The notes beneath the pieces were generated by a model. It saw only the letters and a program-made list of their open reading frames with translations. It did not search any database and was not told the DNA's origin. The position numbers and the translations under genes were made by a program. Positions 17,918-25,985 of a stretch of DNA of 64,000 nucleotides are shown here, one piece after another. How positions within the stretch are numbered: position 1 is the stretch's first letter; each line of letters starts with the position of its first letter. Source of the DNA: Acidobacteriota bacterium (GTDB lineage: Bacteria > Acidobacteriota > Terriglobia > Terriglobales > SCQP01); NCBI GenBank assembly GCA_027314025.1, contig DAHVCP010000028.1:1-64000 (forward strand), written 5' to 3'.

Positions 17918-18844
17918 TCAACGCTCTGATAGATAAACACCCGCGAATATGACGCACCCGCCAACCAACAGGCTGGTGGTCAGGGGCTCGGCCAACAGGT
18001 ACACGGCGGCAACGCTGGCCACCACCGGCTGAAGGTACTGCAATACCGCGACCTGGGTCGCGCTCAGCCGTTTCATCACGTCATAGAAGATCAAATAGGC
18101 GGCCAGCGATCCGGCCAAACCCATGTAGGCCACGCTGCCCCAACCCGCGGGCGTGACCGCCTGCCATTGCGTGCGCGCGAGCGCCGGCAGTACCAGCGGG
18201 AGCATCCAGAGCACGCCAAATTGATAGGTGTAAAAGGTAAAGCTGAACGTATCAAAACGCGCCACGCTGTCCTTGCCGGCAACGGTGTAATAGGCAAACG
18301 CGGCGGCGGAGGCCAACTCAATGGCATCCCCGAGCGGAGTGGCTCCCGCCGTCGCTCCCCGCCACACGACGAACAGCGTGCCCCCCAGGGCGACGGCCAT
18401 ACCCACCATTTGCGACCAGCCGGGCCGTTCTTGGCCCCACGCCGCGGCCAACGCCAACACCAGTACGGGCGTCATGGCGAACATCAGAGCGGCGTGGGCC
18501 ACCGTGGTGAAATCCAGTCCCCAAACGAAAAAAAACTGATTCAGGGTGATGCCCGTCAGCCCCAAGAGGGCGAGAGCCCCGATTTCCTGACGGCGCAGAC
18601 GGCGCGGGCGGAGGCGCGGATGCAGCGCGAGCAGGTCCAACACCACGGCCGCGATCAGCACACGCAGGCCCGCGGCATCCAGGGCGGGCGAACGCGTGGC
18701 CGGCGCCAGGCCGCGTATGGCCCATTTGCCAAAGATGTAGTTGAAGCTCCAGGCCAGCACCAACGCCGCCAGCCAGGCCGGCAGGCGCCAGCCGCGATGG
18801 CGGGCCGCAATGGGCGATGGCGGGGCTGACGCCTGGTCCCGCAT
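17918..18844 (-). CDS. EamA/DMT-family transporter
   Basis: This 308-residue inner-membrane protein has ten predicted helices in two EamA repeats (for example WSFNYIFGKWAIRGL near residue 35 and GLAGSLAAYLIFYDVMKRLSATQVAVLQYLQP in the second half). Family members often export amino acids or metabolites. ATG 18844 lies eight bases after the stop of the enolase-superfamily gene, so the two probably share a transcript. That context makes an amino acid or N-acyl amino acid a reasonable guess for the cargo, but this is inference. The TTG upstream at 18874 would run into the preceding gene and is less likely. Confidence 0.85.
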   Translation of the reverse strand: MRDQASAPPSPIAARHRGWRLPAWLAALVLAWSFNYIFGKWAIRGLAPATRSPALDAAGLRVLIAAVVLDLLALHPRLRPRRLRRQEIGALALLGLTGITLNQFFFVWGLDFTTVAHAALMFAMTPVLVLALAAAWGQERPGWSQMVGMAVALGGTLFVVWRGATAGATPLGDAIELASAAAFAYYTVAGKDSVARFDTFSFTFYTYQFGVLWMLPLVLPALARTQWQAVTPAGWGSVAYMGLAGSLAAYLIFYDVMKRLSATQVAVLQYLQPVVASVAAVYLLAEPLTTSLLVGGCVIFAGVYLSER

Positions 18845-18852
18845 GGCGGTGC

Positions 18853-19959
18853 TCAGCGCAGCGTCTCTTCCCAAGCGGTCAAACGGCGAATGAGGTCCAA
18901 CCGCGGCGTGAACCCGGCGCCCGGCAACTCGGGCGCCATGATCGTTCCCCGCGGCGTAACCGTCACCTCGGGATCAATGATGTCTTCATGCCAGTAACGG
19001 CGGCTGGCGGTCACGTCACCGGGCAGGGTGAAATTGGGCAGCGTGGAGAGCGCGATGTTGTGCGCACGGCCAATGCCGCTTTCCAGCATGCCACCGCACC
19101 ATACCGGAATCCCCGCGGCCTGCGCGGCATCATGCACCGCGCGCGCCGAGGAAAAACCGCCCACCCGCCCCAACTTCACGTTGATGATGCGGCAGGCGCC
19201 GAGCGCCGCCGCCTGCTCCACGTCGCGGGCATGATGAATGGATTCGTCCAGGCAAAGCGGTGTTCGCAGCTGGCGCTGAAGCTGCGCATGGAAGTAAATA
19301 TCGTCGTGCCATAACGGCTGCTCCAGCATCATCAAGCCGAAGTCATCGAAGCGGGCCAGGTGCTGGGCATCGGCGAGCGTATACGCCGAATTCGCATCGC
19401 CCATCAATTGGATCTCCGGCCAGCGTTGGCGGATGGCGCCGAGCGGTTCCAAATCCCAACCCGGCTTGATCTTGACCTTGATCCGCTGGTAGCCCGCCGC
19501 CAACTCTTTTTCCACCGCCGCCAGTTGCGCGTCGAGGTTGGGCTTGATGCCGATGGAAACACCGCATGGAATCTCCCGGCGCGTACCGCCTAGCCAGCGC
19601 CACAGCGGCTGGCCCGCCTGCCGCGCGGCCAGTTCCCAGGCCGCGTTTTCCACCGCCGCCCGGGCCATCGCGTGGCCGCGGATCAGCCGCATCATCGGCG
19701 CCAACTCACGCGGATGGGAGAAGTCGCGGTGCAGCACCATCGGAGCAATGACGTTGATCAAGACCGCGCGCGCGGTATCCGGCGTTTCGGCGCTATAGAA
19801 TGGCAGTTCGCCGCAGGTCACCTCGCCCCACCCGCTGGCGCCATCGGCATGAACCTCCACCAGCAAGACGCGGCGATTCACGGTTTTGCCGAAGCTGGTC
19901 TCGAAGGGAGTGACCAGCGGCATGCGCAGTTCGCGCAACGTGAGGGCCTCGATTTTCAT
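18853..19959 (-). CDS. menC: o-succinylbenzoate synthase / N-succinylamino acid racemase (enolase superfamily)
   Basis: This 368-residue enzyme belongs to the muconate-lactonising branch of the enolase superfamily. The catalytic residues are all present: KVKIKPG with Lys161 and Lys163, Asp188 in MGDAN, Glu213 in MLEQP, Asp238 in LCLDES and Lys262 in NVKLGR. Enzymes of this type either dehydrate SHCHC to o-succinylbenzoate (menaquinone synthesis), racemise N-succinyl amino acids, or do both. No other men gene is present, while the gene directly upstream encodes a GNAT domain and the gene downstream an EamA transporter, which favours the racemase role. Its ATG overlaps the upstream stop (ATGA), so translation is coupled. 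Confidence 0.88.
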   Translation of the reverse strand: MKIEALTLRELRMPLVTPFETSFGKTVNRRVLLVEVHADGASGWGEVTCGELPFYSAETPDTARAVLINVIAPMVLHRDFSHPRELAPMMRLIRGHAMARAAVENAAWELAARQAGQPLWRWLGGTRREIPCGVSIGIKPNLDAQLAAVEKELAAGYQRIKVKIKPGWDLEPLGAIRQRWPEIQLMGDANSAYTLADAQHLARFDDFGLMMLEQPLWHDDIYFHAQLQRQLRTPLCLDESIHHARDVEQAAALGACRIINVKLGRVGGFSSARAVHDAAQAAGIPVWCGGMLESGIGRAHNIALSTLPNFTLPGDVTASRRYWHEDIIDPEVTVTPRGTIMAPELPGAGFTPRLDLIRRLTAWEETLR

Positions 19960-21620
19960 TTTCCGTGGGCTCCCTGATTGCCTTCATAACGAGGCGGACC
20001 GTAATTCAGCGGCTCATCCCAGCGTCCCAGGCAAAACACGCCGCCGCCGTCCGCCTGGCGTTCATAACGCAGCACCGCCAACCCGGCGGCGAAGGCGGCG
20101 GTCAGCTGCACCCGGATCTCCGCTTGCACGGCGGCGCCCCGGGGGTCGCCCGCCGACCTCCAGGCGCTAATCTGCGCCGGCACGGCCACCCGCTGTTCGA
20201 TCTCCTGCCCGTCCAATGCCCCCACCTCCAAAACGCGCCGCACGCGATCCGCGGCGAACCACCACTCGGCCACCAAGCGGTCCGTAGGCAGACCGGCATG
20301 TAACACGCTGGACGTGATCCCATACTGATTGGGCACATAGCGCCGGGCGATGGCGCCTAATCGCTCGACGTTAAAGTAGGCATTTTTGATTTCCAGCGGA
20401 TCGAAGGTCCATTCCATCAAGGCGACGCCCCGCTCCAGCCCGTCCTCCCGTTGCCGCAATTTCAGCCTCCGGCCGAGGCCGCTGTCGCGGTACTCGGGCG
20501 CCACCGCAAGCATATGCGAGTGCAGGTACAGATGCCCCGCGCGCTCACCCGGCAAAGCCAAGCAATACGCCGCCAGCCGCTCGCCATCGAAGGCGCCAAA
20601 CACCTGGCCGCCGATTTTGTGCGCGACGACGAACATGCGCACCGGCACCAAATCCGACTCATCAAAGCCCCAAACGCGGCGTTGCAAGTCCACGCAGGCT
20701 TGAAACTCCTGCGGCGTCCGCAAATCACGGATCGGCAACCGGCCCGCCACGGCTCTCGGCGCCACGGGCGCCGCCGAAGGACCTCCCATTGCGTGCTCCG
20801 CGGTGCGGCCGGCCGGACCCGCTTCTTCGCGCTTGACCGCTTCCCAATGCGCATCCAATTCCCCAGGGCTGGCGTCGGCCAGCGCGCTTCCCTGCCGGCG
20901 CAGGCGGTCTTCCACCGCGATAAAGCGCCGGCGGAATTTGCGCGTTGCGGCCTGTAGTGCCGCTTCCGGCTCGATGCCCAACTGCCGCGCCACGTTGACG
21001 GCGGTAAACAACAGGTCGCCGACCTCGTCCCGCCACTCCTCCCGCCCCGCCGCCAGCGATTGCCGCAGTTCAGCGATCTCCTCATTGAGCTTGTTCAATA
21101 CCCCCGCCGCATCCGGCCACGAAAAGCCCGCCCGGGCGGCACGAGCGCTCATCTGGTACGCCGCGGGCAACGGGGGCAATCCGCGCGGCGGAGCGCCCAG
21201 CGCCGACTCGGGCTCCTCGCCGCCGTTGGCGGCGCCGCGCTCCTCGCGCTTGATCTGGTCCCAGCGCGCCACCACCTGCTCGGCGCTGGTCAACGCCCCG
21301 GCTTCGGGTCCGAACACATGCGGATGGCGGCGAATGAGTTTGGCCTCCAGGCCGGCCATCACCGCGCCGATATTGAAGGCGGCGATCTCCTCGCCCATCT
21401 GGGCGTAAAACACGATTTGCAGGAGCAGATCGCCGAGTTCGTCCGTTAACTCCGGCCAATCGCGGTCGGCAATGGCTTGCAAGACTTCGTAGGTTTCTTC
21501 GACCGTGTACGCGGTAATCGAATCGAACGTCTGGCGGCGGTCCCAAGGGCAGCCGCCGGGAGCGCGCAGACGAGCCATGATCGCCACCAATCGCTCAAAT
21601 TGGGATCCGATTTCCGACAT
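19956..21620 (-). CDS. MazG pyrophosphohydrolase fused to a GNAT acyltransferase
   Basis: This single 554-residue reading frame joins two enzymes. Residues 1-260 are a full two-domain MazG: GGCPWDRRQTFDSI, EETYEVLQAI and DELGDLLLQIVFYAQ with the EExxE/ExxD metal-binding pattern, then a second half with EEIAELRQSL and DEVGDLLFTAVN. It should hydrolyse NTPs to NMPs. Residues about 285-554 form a GNAT domain (ACVDLQRRVWGFDESDLVP, LYLHSHMLAVAPEYRDSGLG with the acyl-CoA loop), close to the COG3375 type often found next to menC-like racemases. An internal ATG at 20789 could start a separate GNAT, but it lacks a ribosome site. The gene overlaps the racemase gene by ATGA. Confidence 0.85.
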   Translation of the reverse strand: MSEIGSQFERLVAIMARLRAPGGCPWDRRQTFDSITAYTVEETYEVLQAIADRDWPELTDELGDLLLQIVFYAQMGEEIAAFNIGAVMAGLEAKLIRRHPHVFGPEAGALTSAEQVVARWDQIKREERGAANGGEEPESALGAPPRGLPPLPAAYQMSARAARAGFSWPDAAGVLNKLNEEIAELRQSLAAGREEWRDEVGDLLFTAVNVARQLGIEPEAALQAATRKFRRRFIAVEDRLRRQGSALADASPGELDAHWEAVKREEAGPAGRTAEHAMGGPSAAPVAPRAVAGRLPIRDLRTPQEFQACVDLQRRVWGFDESDLVPVRMFVVAHKIGGQVFGAFDGERLAAYCLALPGERAGHLYLHSHMLAVAPEYRDSGLGRRLKLRQREDGLERGVALMEWTFDPLEIKNAYFNVERLGAIARRYVPNQYGITSSVLHAGLPTDRLVAEWWFAADRVRRVLEVGALDGQEIEQRVAVPAQISAWRSAGDPRGAAVQAEIRVQLTAAFAAGLAVLRYERQADGGGVFCLGRWDEPLNYGPPRYEGNQGAHGK

Positions 21621-21835
21621 AGGACGGAATCTCTACTTTACCCGAGCGCTCCGCGCCCATGGAGCACGCCCAGTCCGGTGATGATGCGAAATCGCGAGGA
21701 CGTCGCGGCGGAACACCGGTTGCACGCGCGGCGGCAACCCATTCTTTCCGCACGGCTCGATGGCGCCGGCGCCCGCCGGATTCCACCGGTTCGTGCGTGC
21801 AGGCAGCCTGGTTCACTCACCCGAGCTGCAACGGG

Positions 21836-22840
21836 CTACGGGAACAACACTACCGCCTTGCGCACTGCACTCTTGCCGCCGCGCCAAAGCGCGTACTGCA
21901 ACGGAAACTGCGGGTTCATGCAAGCAGCGCCGATCCTGCCATGTGGATCCATCGCGATCACCGCCGAAGCGCTGGCGCGGTTCTGGGAGTCGGTACGGAC
22001 CATCCAACGCAGCAACGCTTCGCAAGCCTCCTGGGGACTCATGCCGCGGGCCATGTAGTGCACGATGGTGACGCTCGTGCAGTAATTGGTCATCAGATCG
22101 CCGTTTCCCGTCGCGGTGGCGGCGCCCGCGTTGTCATCGGCATAAATGCCGCAGCCCACCAGCGGCGAGTCCGCCACGCGCCCGGGAATCTTAAAGGCCA
22201 TACCCGAGGTGGAACAGCCGCTGACCAAGTGCCCACGGCCGTCGGTGGCCAGCATGCCAATGGTGTCGTGATTTTCGGGCGTGACCCAAAACGTGTTGCG
22301 ATTGGGGTTGGCGCGCCATTCCTGCCATTGCCGCAGGCTCTCCGGCGTCAGCAACTGCTGCGGCTGAAAGCCGAACTTCAGCGCCATCTGAAACGCACCC
22401 GCGCCGGCATACGTGGTTTCGGTCGTGCGCTCCAGCGCTAAGCGCGCCACGGAAATGGGATTCTTGATCGAGTGCAGGCTGCAGATGGAGGCTGCGCGAT
22501 GGCGCGTGCCATCCATGATACCGGCATCCAACTCCACCACCCCGTCGGCGTTGGGCAAGCCGCCGTAGCCAACCGAGGTGATCTTAGGATCGTCCTCAAT
22601 GACGTTGATGCCCTTCTCCACCGCGTCCAGCAGATTGCCGTCGCGGGCAAACACCTCCGCGGCGCGCTCGTTGGCCGCGCGGGCAAATCCCCAGGTGGAA
22701 AAAAACACGGGGCCGCCGGCCGCTTCTCCGCCGCCCTCTTCCACCGGAGCCGCGGCCGCTCGCGCCGTTTCGCCGGTCGCGGCCAACGCCGCCGCGCCCG
22801 CCACCGACTTCATGAAGTCTCTACGCGCCACTGCGTCCAT
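21836..22840 (-). CDS. N4-glycosylasparaginase / isoaspartyl peptidase, Tat-exported
   Basis: This Ntn-hydrolase proenzyme cleaves N4-(GlcNAc)-asparagine or beta-aspartyl bonds. The 334-residue product cleaves itself before the nucleophile Thr193 in ENHDTIGMLATD, and the substrate-binding segments GRVADSPLVGCGIYAD and GAATATGNGD follow. The N-terminus MDAVARRDFMKSVAGAAALA is a twin-arginine signal, so the enzyme is probably exported folded. ATG 22840 follows a strong AGGAGGTG, which rules out the upstream start at 22873. It stands alone between the MazG-GNAT operon and crcB; the 215 bases downstream hold nothing I recognise. It probably recovers amino acids from glycoproteins or damaged peptides. 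Confidence 0.9.
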   Translation of the reverse strand: MDAVARRDFMKSVAGAAALAATGETARAAAAPVEEGGGEAAGGPVFFSTWGFARAANERAAEVFARDGNLLDAVEKGINVIEDDPKITSVGYGGLPNADGVVELDAGIMDGTRHRAASICSLHSIKNPISVARLALERTTETTYAGAGAFQMALKFGFQPQQLLTPESLRQWQEWRANPNRNTFWVTPENHDTIGMLATDGRGHLVSGCSTSGMAFKIPGRVADSPLVGCGIYADDNAGAATATGNGDLMTNYCTSVTIVHYMARGMSPQEACEALLRWMVRTDSQNRASASAVIAMDPHGRIGAACMNPQFPLQYALWRGGKSAVRKAVVLFP

Positions 22841-22964
22841 GACACCTCCTGGTGCTGTCGAGCCAGCTCGCAATATTGTATTTCGTCCCCGCGGGCAACC
22901 GAGGTAAGCGGGGACAGCAGCCGGCGGCGAACCGCCCTGACGGCGGCGCCCAGGCAGAACGTGC

Positions 22965-23345
22965 CTAGCCCCGCACCAGCCGAGCCACCAGAGCGCCGCC
23001 TGCCCACAACAGCAGATAGCCGAACAACACGTTGGCGGCGAAGTTCACCGCGCCCAGCAAAACCGCCCCGCGCCGCGCCAGTTGGAAAGTCTCAAACTGA
23101 AACGTGGAAAATGTAGTCAGCGTGCCGATGAAGCCCACCGCCAAAACCAGGCGCGTCGGCGCGGGCAACCAGCCCACTCGCTCCGTTGCCTCCATGACCA
23201 CGCCTAGCAAGAAGCAGCCAATCAGGTTGACCGCCAGCGTGCCCCACGGAAAGACGCCGCCCAGGCGCTCGCCAAGCCATACGCCGAGGCCCCAGCGCGC
23301 AAGCGCCCCCAGCGCGCCGGCCACCGCCACCCAGAGAACCACCAT
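22965..23345 (-). CDS. crcB: fluoride ion channel CrcB/Fluc
   Basis: This small dual-topology channel exports fluoride. The 126-residue product has four transmembrane helices and the family signatures GALGALARWGLG near the N-terminus, GTLAVNLIGCFLLGV (Asn and Gly of the pore) and GFIGTLTTFSTFQFE (the Phe box and the central Na+ site TTFST). ATG 23345 has GGAGG nine bases upstream; a TTG at 23363 lies inside the riboswitch expression platform and is less likely. A fluoride riboswitch lies immediately upstream, so the gene is almost certainly induced by fluoride. Confidence 0.95.
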   Translation of the reverse strand: MVVLWVAVAGALGALARWGLGVWLGERLGGVFPWGTLAVNLIGCFLLGVVMEATERVGWLPAPTRLVLAVGFIGTLTTFSTFQFETFQLARRGAVLLGAVNFAANVLFGYLLLWAGGALVARLVRG

Positions 23346-23371
23346 GGAACCATACCTCCGCAATCGCGCGT

Positions 23372-23440
23372 ATTGCAGGGGTCATCAGCCCGGGACCGCG
23401 ACGGTTTTCGAGCGAGTCGAAGGGGAACCCCATCCCCTTG
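23372..23440 (-). promoter_or_regulatory. fluoride riboswitch (crcB motif RNA)
   Basis: Read on the minus strand, the leader of crcB carries GGGGATGGGGTTCCCC (23437-23422), an AACCG segment after a short hairpin, and GGGCTGATGACCCCTGC (23391-23375). These are the conserved helix, pseudoknot and CTGATGA core of the crcB-motif fluoride aptamer. The aptamer ends about 27 bases before the crcB start and overlaps the approach to its GGAGG, so control of ribosome access is plausible; no T-rich terminator is seen. Confidence 0.9.
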
Positions 23441-23460
23441 TTGAACGGATTCAGTCTAAC

Positions 23461-23736
23461 TCAACCGAGTTCCACCACCGACTGGATGCCGCTCACCTCA
23501 AAACTCTTGCGGCAGCGGGGATTGGTGCACGTCACCTTATCGTCGCGGCGAACCATGTAGGACGCGATTTTCGCAAAACGCGCCCGGTCAACGGCGTCCG
23601 CCCGCGGCGGCGGCTGCGCCTTCTTGGTGCGCACAATCCATACCAGCGCATGCTCTTGTTCGGCGCCGCAGAACGGGCAGACCAGCTTGGCCGTTTTGGT
23701 GGCCGACTTCTCGGTGAAAAAATCACGCTCTTCCAT
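23461..23736 (-). CDS. small zinc-ribbon protein
   Basis: This 91-residue protein has two cysteine pairs, CPFC at residues 20-23 and CTNPRC at about 70-75, arranged as a zinc ribbon. The middle (WIVRTKKAQPPPRADAVDRARF) is basic and proline-rich. It starts four bases after the mrp stop codon, so it is in the same transcript. I do not recognise its function; nucleic-acid binding or a metal-handling role beside the Fe-S carrier Mrp are possibilities. Confidence 0.7.
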   Translation of the reverse strand: MEERDFFTEKSATKTAKLVCPFCGAEQEHALVWIVRTKKAQPPPRADAVDRARFAKIASYMVRRDDKVTCTNPRCRKSFEVSGIQSVVELG

Positions 23737-23740
23737 AGGC

Positions 23741-24823
23741 CTAGGCGCGTACCTGGATGACGCTCTCCTCGCTGGCGGCGGCGCGCAGGTTGGCCTCTGC
23801 CGCCAGCCGCCGCGCTAGGGCATAGAATGGCCGCGCCTGTGGGGCCTCCGGGCCGCCGGCCGCCACCGGCTTGCCGGCGTCACCTCCCTGGCGAATCGCC
23901 GGCTCCAGCGGCAACGCCCCCAAAAATGGGACACCGAAATGCTCCGCCATTGCTTGCCCGCCGCCGTGGCTAAAAATATCCACCGTCGTTTGGCAATGCG
24001 GACAGACAAATAGGCTCATGTTTTCCACCACGCCCAAAACCTCGATCTTGAGCTGTTGGAACATGTTCAGCGCCTTGCGGGCATCTTCCAGCGAGACATC
24101 CGAGGGCGTGGTCACCACCACCCCGCCGGTCATGGGCACGCTCTGCGCCAAAGTTAGCGCGACATCACCGGTGCCCGGCGGCATGTCAATAATTAGATAG
24201 TCCAGCTCTCCCCACTCCACGTTCCGCAAGAATTGCTGCACGGCACTGTGCAACATCGGTCCCCGCCAGATCACCGGTTTGTCGCCGGGGTTCAAAAAAC
24301 CCATGGAGATCACCTTGACCCCACATCCGCGCAGCGGCTCAATGCGGTTTTCCCCGACCACCCGCGGCATTTCATGCACCCCCAGCATCCGCGGCACGTT
24401 CGGCCCATAGACGTCCGCGTCCATCAGGCCCACGACCGCACCCAACTCAGCCAGGGCAATCGCCACGTTGACCGCCACGGTGGTCTTCCCTACCCCGCCT
24501 TTGCCGGAACCGACGGCGATGACGTTTTTCACTCCCGGCACCGAGTTCTTCCCTTCCACCGCCGCCATGCCGGGAACCGTCGTGTCCACCTTCAGGTGCA
24601 CCGTGGTCACGCCGGGCGTGTGGAGCAGCCGCTCCCGCGCCTGCTGCGCCAGCAAGTCCCGCCGCTCCATGGGCGCCGCGAGTACACGCAGGGTCAGCCA
24701 GATTTCGCCGTCCTTGGCCGCCAGATCATGCACCCAATTGAGGCTGACGATATCGCGATCCAAGTCCTGGTCGCGGACCTGGCGCAGCGCTTGCAGCAAC
24801 ACTTCCGTGGTCGGAGCCGCCAT
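23741..24823 (-). CDS. Mrp/ApbC-type iron-sulfur cluster carrier ATPase
   Basis: This cytoplasmic P-loop ATPase transfers Fe-S clusters to target proteins. The 360-residue product starts with a DUF59/MIP18-like domain (ALRQVRDQDLDRDIVSLNWV). The deviant Walker A motif GSGKGGVGKTT is at about residue 107, DADVYGPNVPRMLG follows, and Walker B is YLIIDMPPGTGD. The cluster-binding CPHC motif lies in the C-terminal third (MSLFVCPHCQTTVDIF). A TATACT hexamer ends six bases before the ATG, so the mRNA may be leaderless; an upstream TTG would add two residues only. The zinc-ribbon gene follows in the same transcript. Confidence 0.93.
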   Translation of the reverse strand: MAAPTTEVLLQALRQVRDQDLDRDIVSLNWVHDLAAKDGEIWLTLRVLAAPMERRDLLAQQARERLLHTPGVTTVHLKVDTTVPGMAAVEGKNSVPGVKNVIAVGSGKGGVGKTTVAVNVAIALAELGAVVGLMDADVYGPNVPRMLGVHEMPRVVGENRIEPLRGCGVKVISMGFLNPGDKPVIWRGPMLHSAVQQFLRNVEWGELDYLIIDMPPGTGDVALTLAQSVPMTGGVVVTTPSDVSLEDARKALNMFQQLKIEVLGVVENMSLFVCPHCQTTVDIFSHGGGQAMAEHFGVPFLGALPLEPAIRQGGDAGKPVAAGGPEAPQARPFYALARRLAAEANLRAAASEESVIQVRA

Positions 24824-24829
24824 ATCCAA

Positions 24830-24835
24830 AGTATA
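24830..24835 (-). promoter_or_regulatory. candidate -10 element (TATACT) giving a leaderless mrp mRNA
   Basis: TATACT on the minus strand lies six bases before the mrp ATG. Initiation at the usual distance would start the transcript at or next to the A of the ATG. There is no Shine-Dalgarno sequence, which fits leaderless translation. No clear -35 is seen. Confidence 0.45.
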
Positions 24836-24933
24836 GGCGGTTCATGCGGCGCAGGTTTCCATGGCGCGGCCGCATGGGCGGCGGACGCCATCGCATGCTG
24901 CGCCAGCCTCGGTCGCCCGCTCTCCATCGGCGT

Positions 24934-25959
24934 CTACGCCGGGCCGTGGTTGGCGCCGGCGCGCCACGCTCCACCCACGGGGGCGGTTCCAAAGCGCAAC
25001 GGTGCGAAAGCCTGAAGGTCGAAGCCCGGCGGCGCGCCCAGCAGCATTGCCGCCAGGATTTTCGCGGTGACCGGCGCGAGCAGAATGCCGTCCCGGAAAT
25101 GCCCCGCCGCCGCCCACAGTCCAGGAGCGATGGCGCCGAGCAACGGCAGATCGTCGGGCGTTCCCGGGCGCAACCCCGCCCACTGCTCCACCACCGGCAA
25201 GCCGGCAATGGCCGGAGCGAGCGCCACCGCCCGGGCATGCAAGCCCGCCAACTGCCGCGGGTCCAAGGCCTTGCTAAAGCCCACGTTCTCCATCGTCGCG
25301 CCGATCACGATGCGGCCATCGCCGCGCGGCACCAGATAGACGCCCTCGCCCATTAGCACCCGCGGCAACAATCCTGCCGGCCCTTGCACCGCCAAAATCT
25401 GCCCCTTGCGCGGGCGCACCGGCAGCGCCGCGCCAGCGATCTGTCCGGCCCACGCGCCCGCCGCGTTCACGACGTGCCGGCCCACCCACTCGCGTTCGCC
25501 GGCGCGCACGCACCATGCGCCGCCCCCTGGCGATACCGCGGACACGGCCGTATGCTCGATCAACCTGATGCCGCGCCGCTCCGTTGCCAGGCGCAGCGCC
25601 GCCACAAGCCGGCGATTATCCACGCAGTGATCGGGCCAGACGGTTCCATCGGCCGCCAGCGTGCCGATTTGCCGATACTCGACATCCCGCCCGGTCTCGG
25701 CCCTGAGTTGGGCGCAATACTCCGCATACATCCGGGCGCTGGCCAGGGCCAACGGGTGTAGCGGCGATGGCTCCGGAATTTGCTCCGCTGCCAACATTCC
25801 GGCCCCGGCCCAGGATGCTTCCTGCCCGGCCTCGCCCTGTTCCAACAGCAAAACCCGAAGGCCGCCACCGTTCAATTCTCGGGCTACCGCCAAGCCGATC
25901 AGGCCGGCGCCGACAACGATTGCGTCCCAAGTTCCGCCCTGCGCAGAAGCCTTCCCCAC
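24934..25959 (-). CDS. thiO: FAD-dependent glycine oxidase (ThiO-like)
   Basis: This flavoprotein of the D-amino acid oxidase family, about 341 residues, is close to glycine oxidase ThiO, which supplies iminoglycine for thiazole synthesis. The dinucleotide-binding motif VVGAGLIGLAVARELNGGG begins near residue 15, followed by LLLEQGEAGQEASWAGAGML (the conserved ASxAxAGML box). The C-terminus has WAGLRPGTPDDLPLLGAI and GHFRDGILLAPVTAKILA, typical of the family. The open frame reaches 26079 inside the sortase gene; I chose GTG 25959, the first start after the sortase stop. No other thi gene is nearby, so the true substrate might be another amine. Confidence 0.85.
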   Translation of the reverse strand: MGKASAQGGTWDAIVVGAGLIGLAVARELNGGGLRVLLLEQGEAGQEASWAGAGMLAAEQIPEPSPLHPLALASARMYAEYCAQLRAETGRDVEYRQIGTLAADGTVWPDHCVDNRRLVAALRLATERRGIRLIEHTAVSAVSPGGGAWCVRAGEREWVGRHVVNAAGAWAGQIAGAALPVRPRKGQILAVQGPAGLLPRVLMGEGVYLVPRGDGRIVIGATMENVGFSKALDPRQLAGLHARAVALAPAIAGLPVVEQWAGLRPGTPDDLPLLGAIAPGLWAAAGHFRDGILLAPVTAKILAAMLLGAPPGFDLQAFAPLRFGTAPVGGAWRAGANHGPA

Positions 25960-25985
25960 ATCGGCAGTGTAGCGGACCCCGCGGC

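Noticed and set aside
18853-19959. menC as evidence of menaquinone synthesis
   Set aside because: No other men gene is present, and the neighbours point to amino acid chemistry; I keep both functions open.
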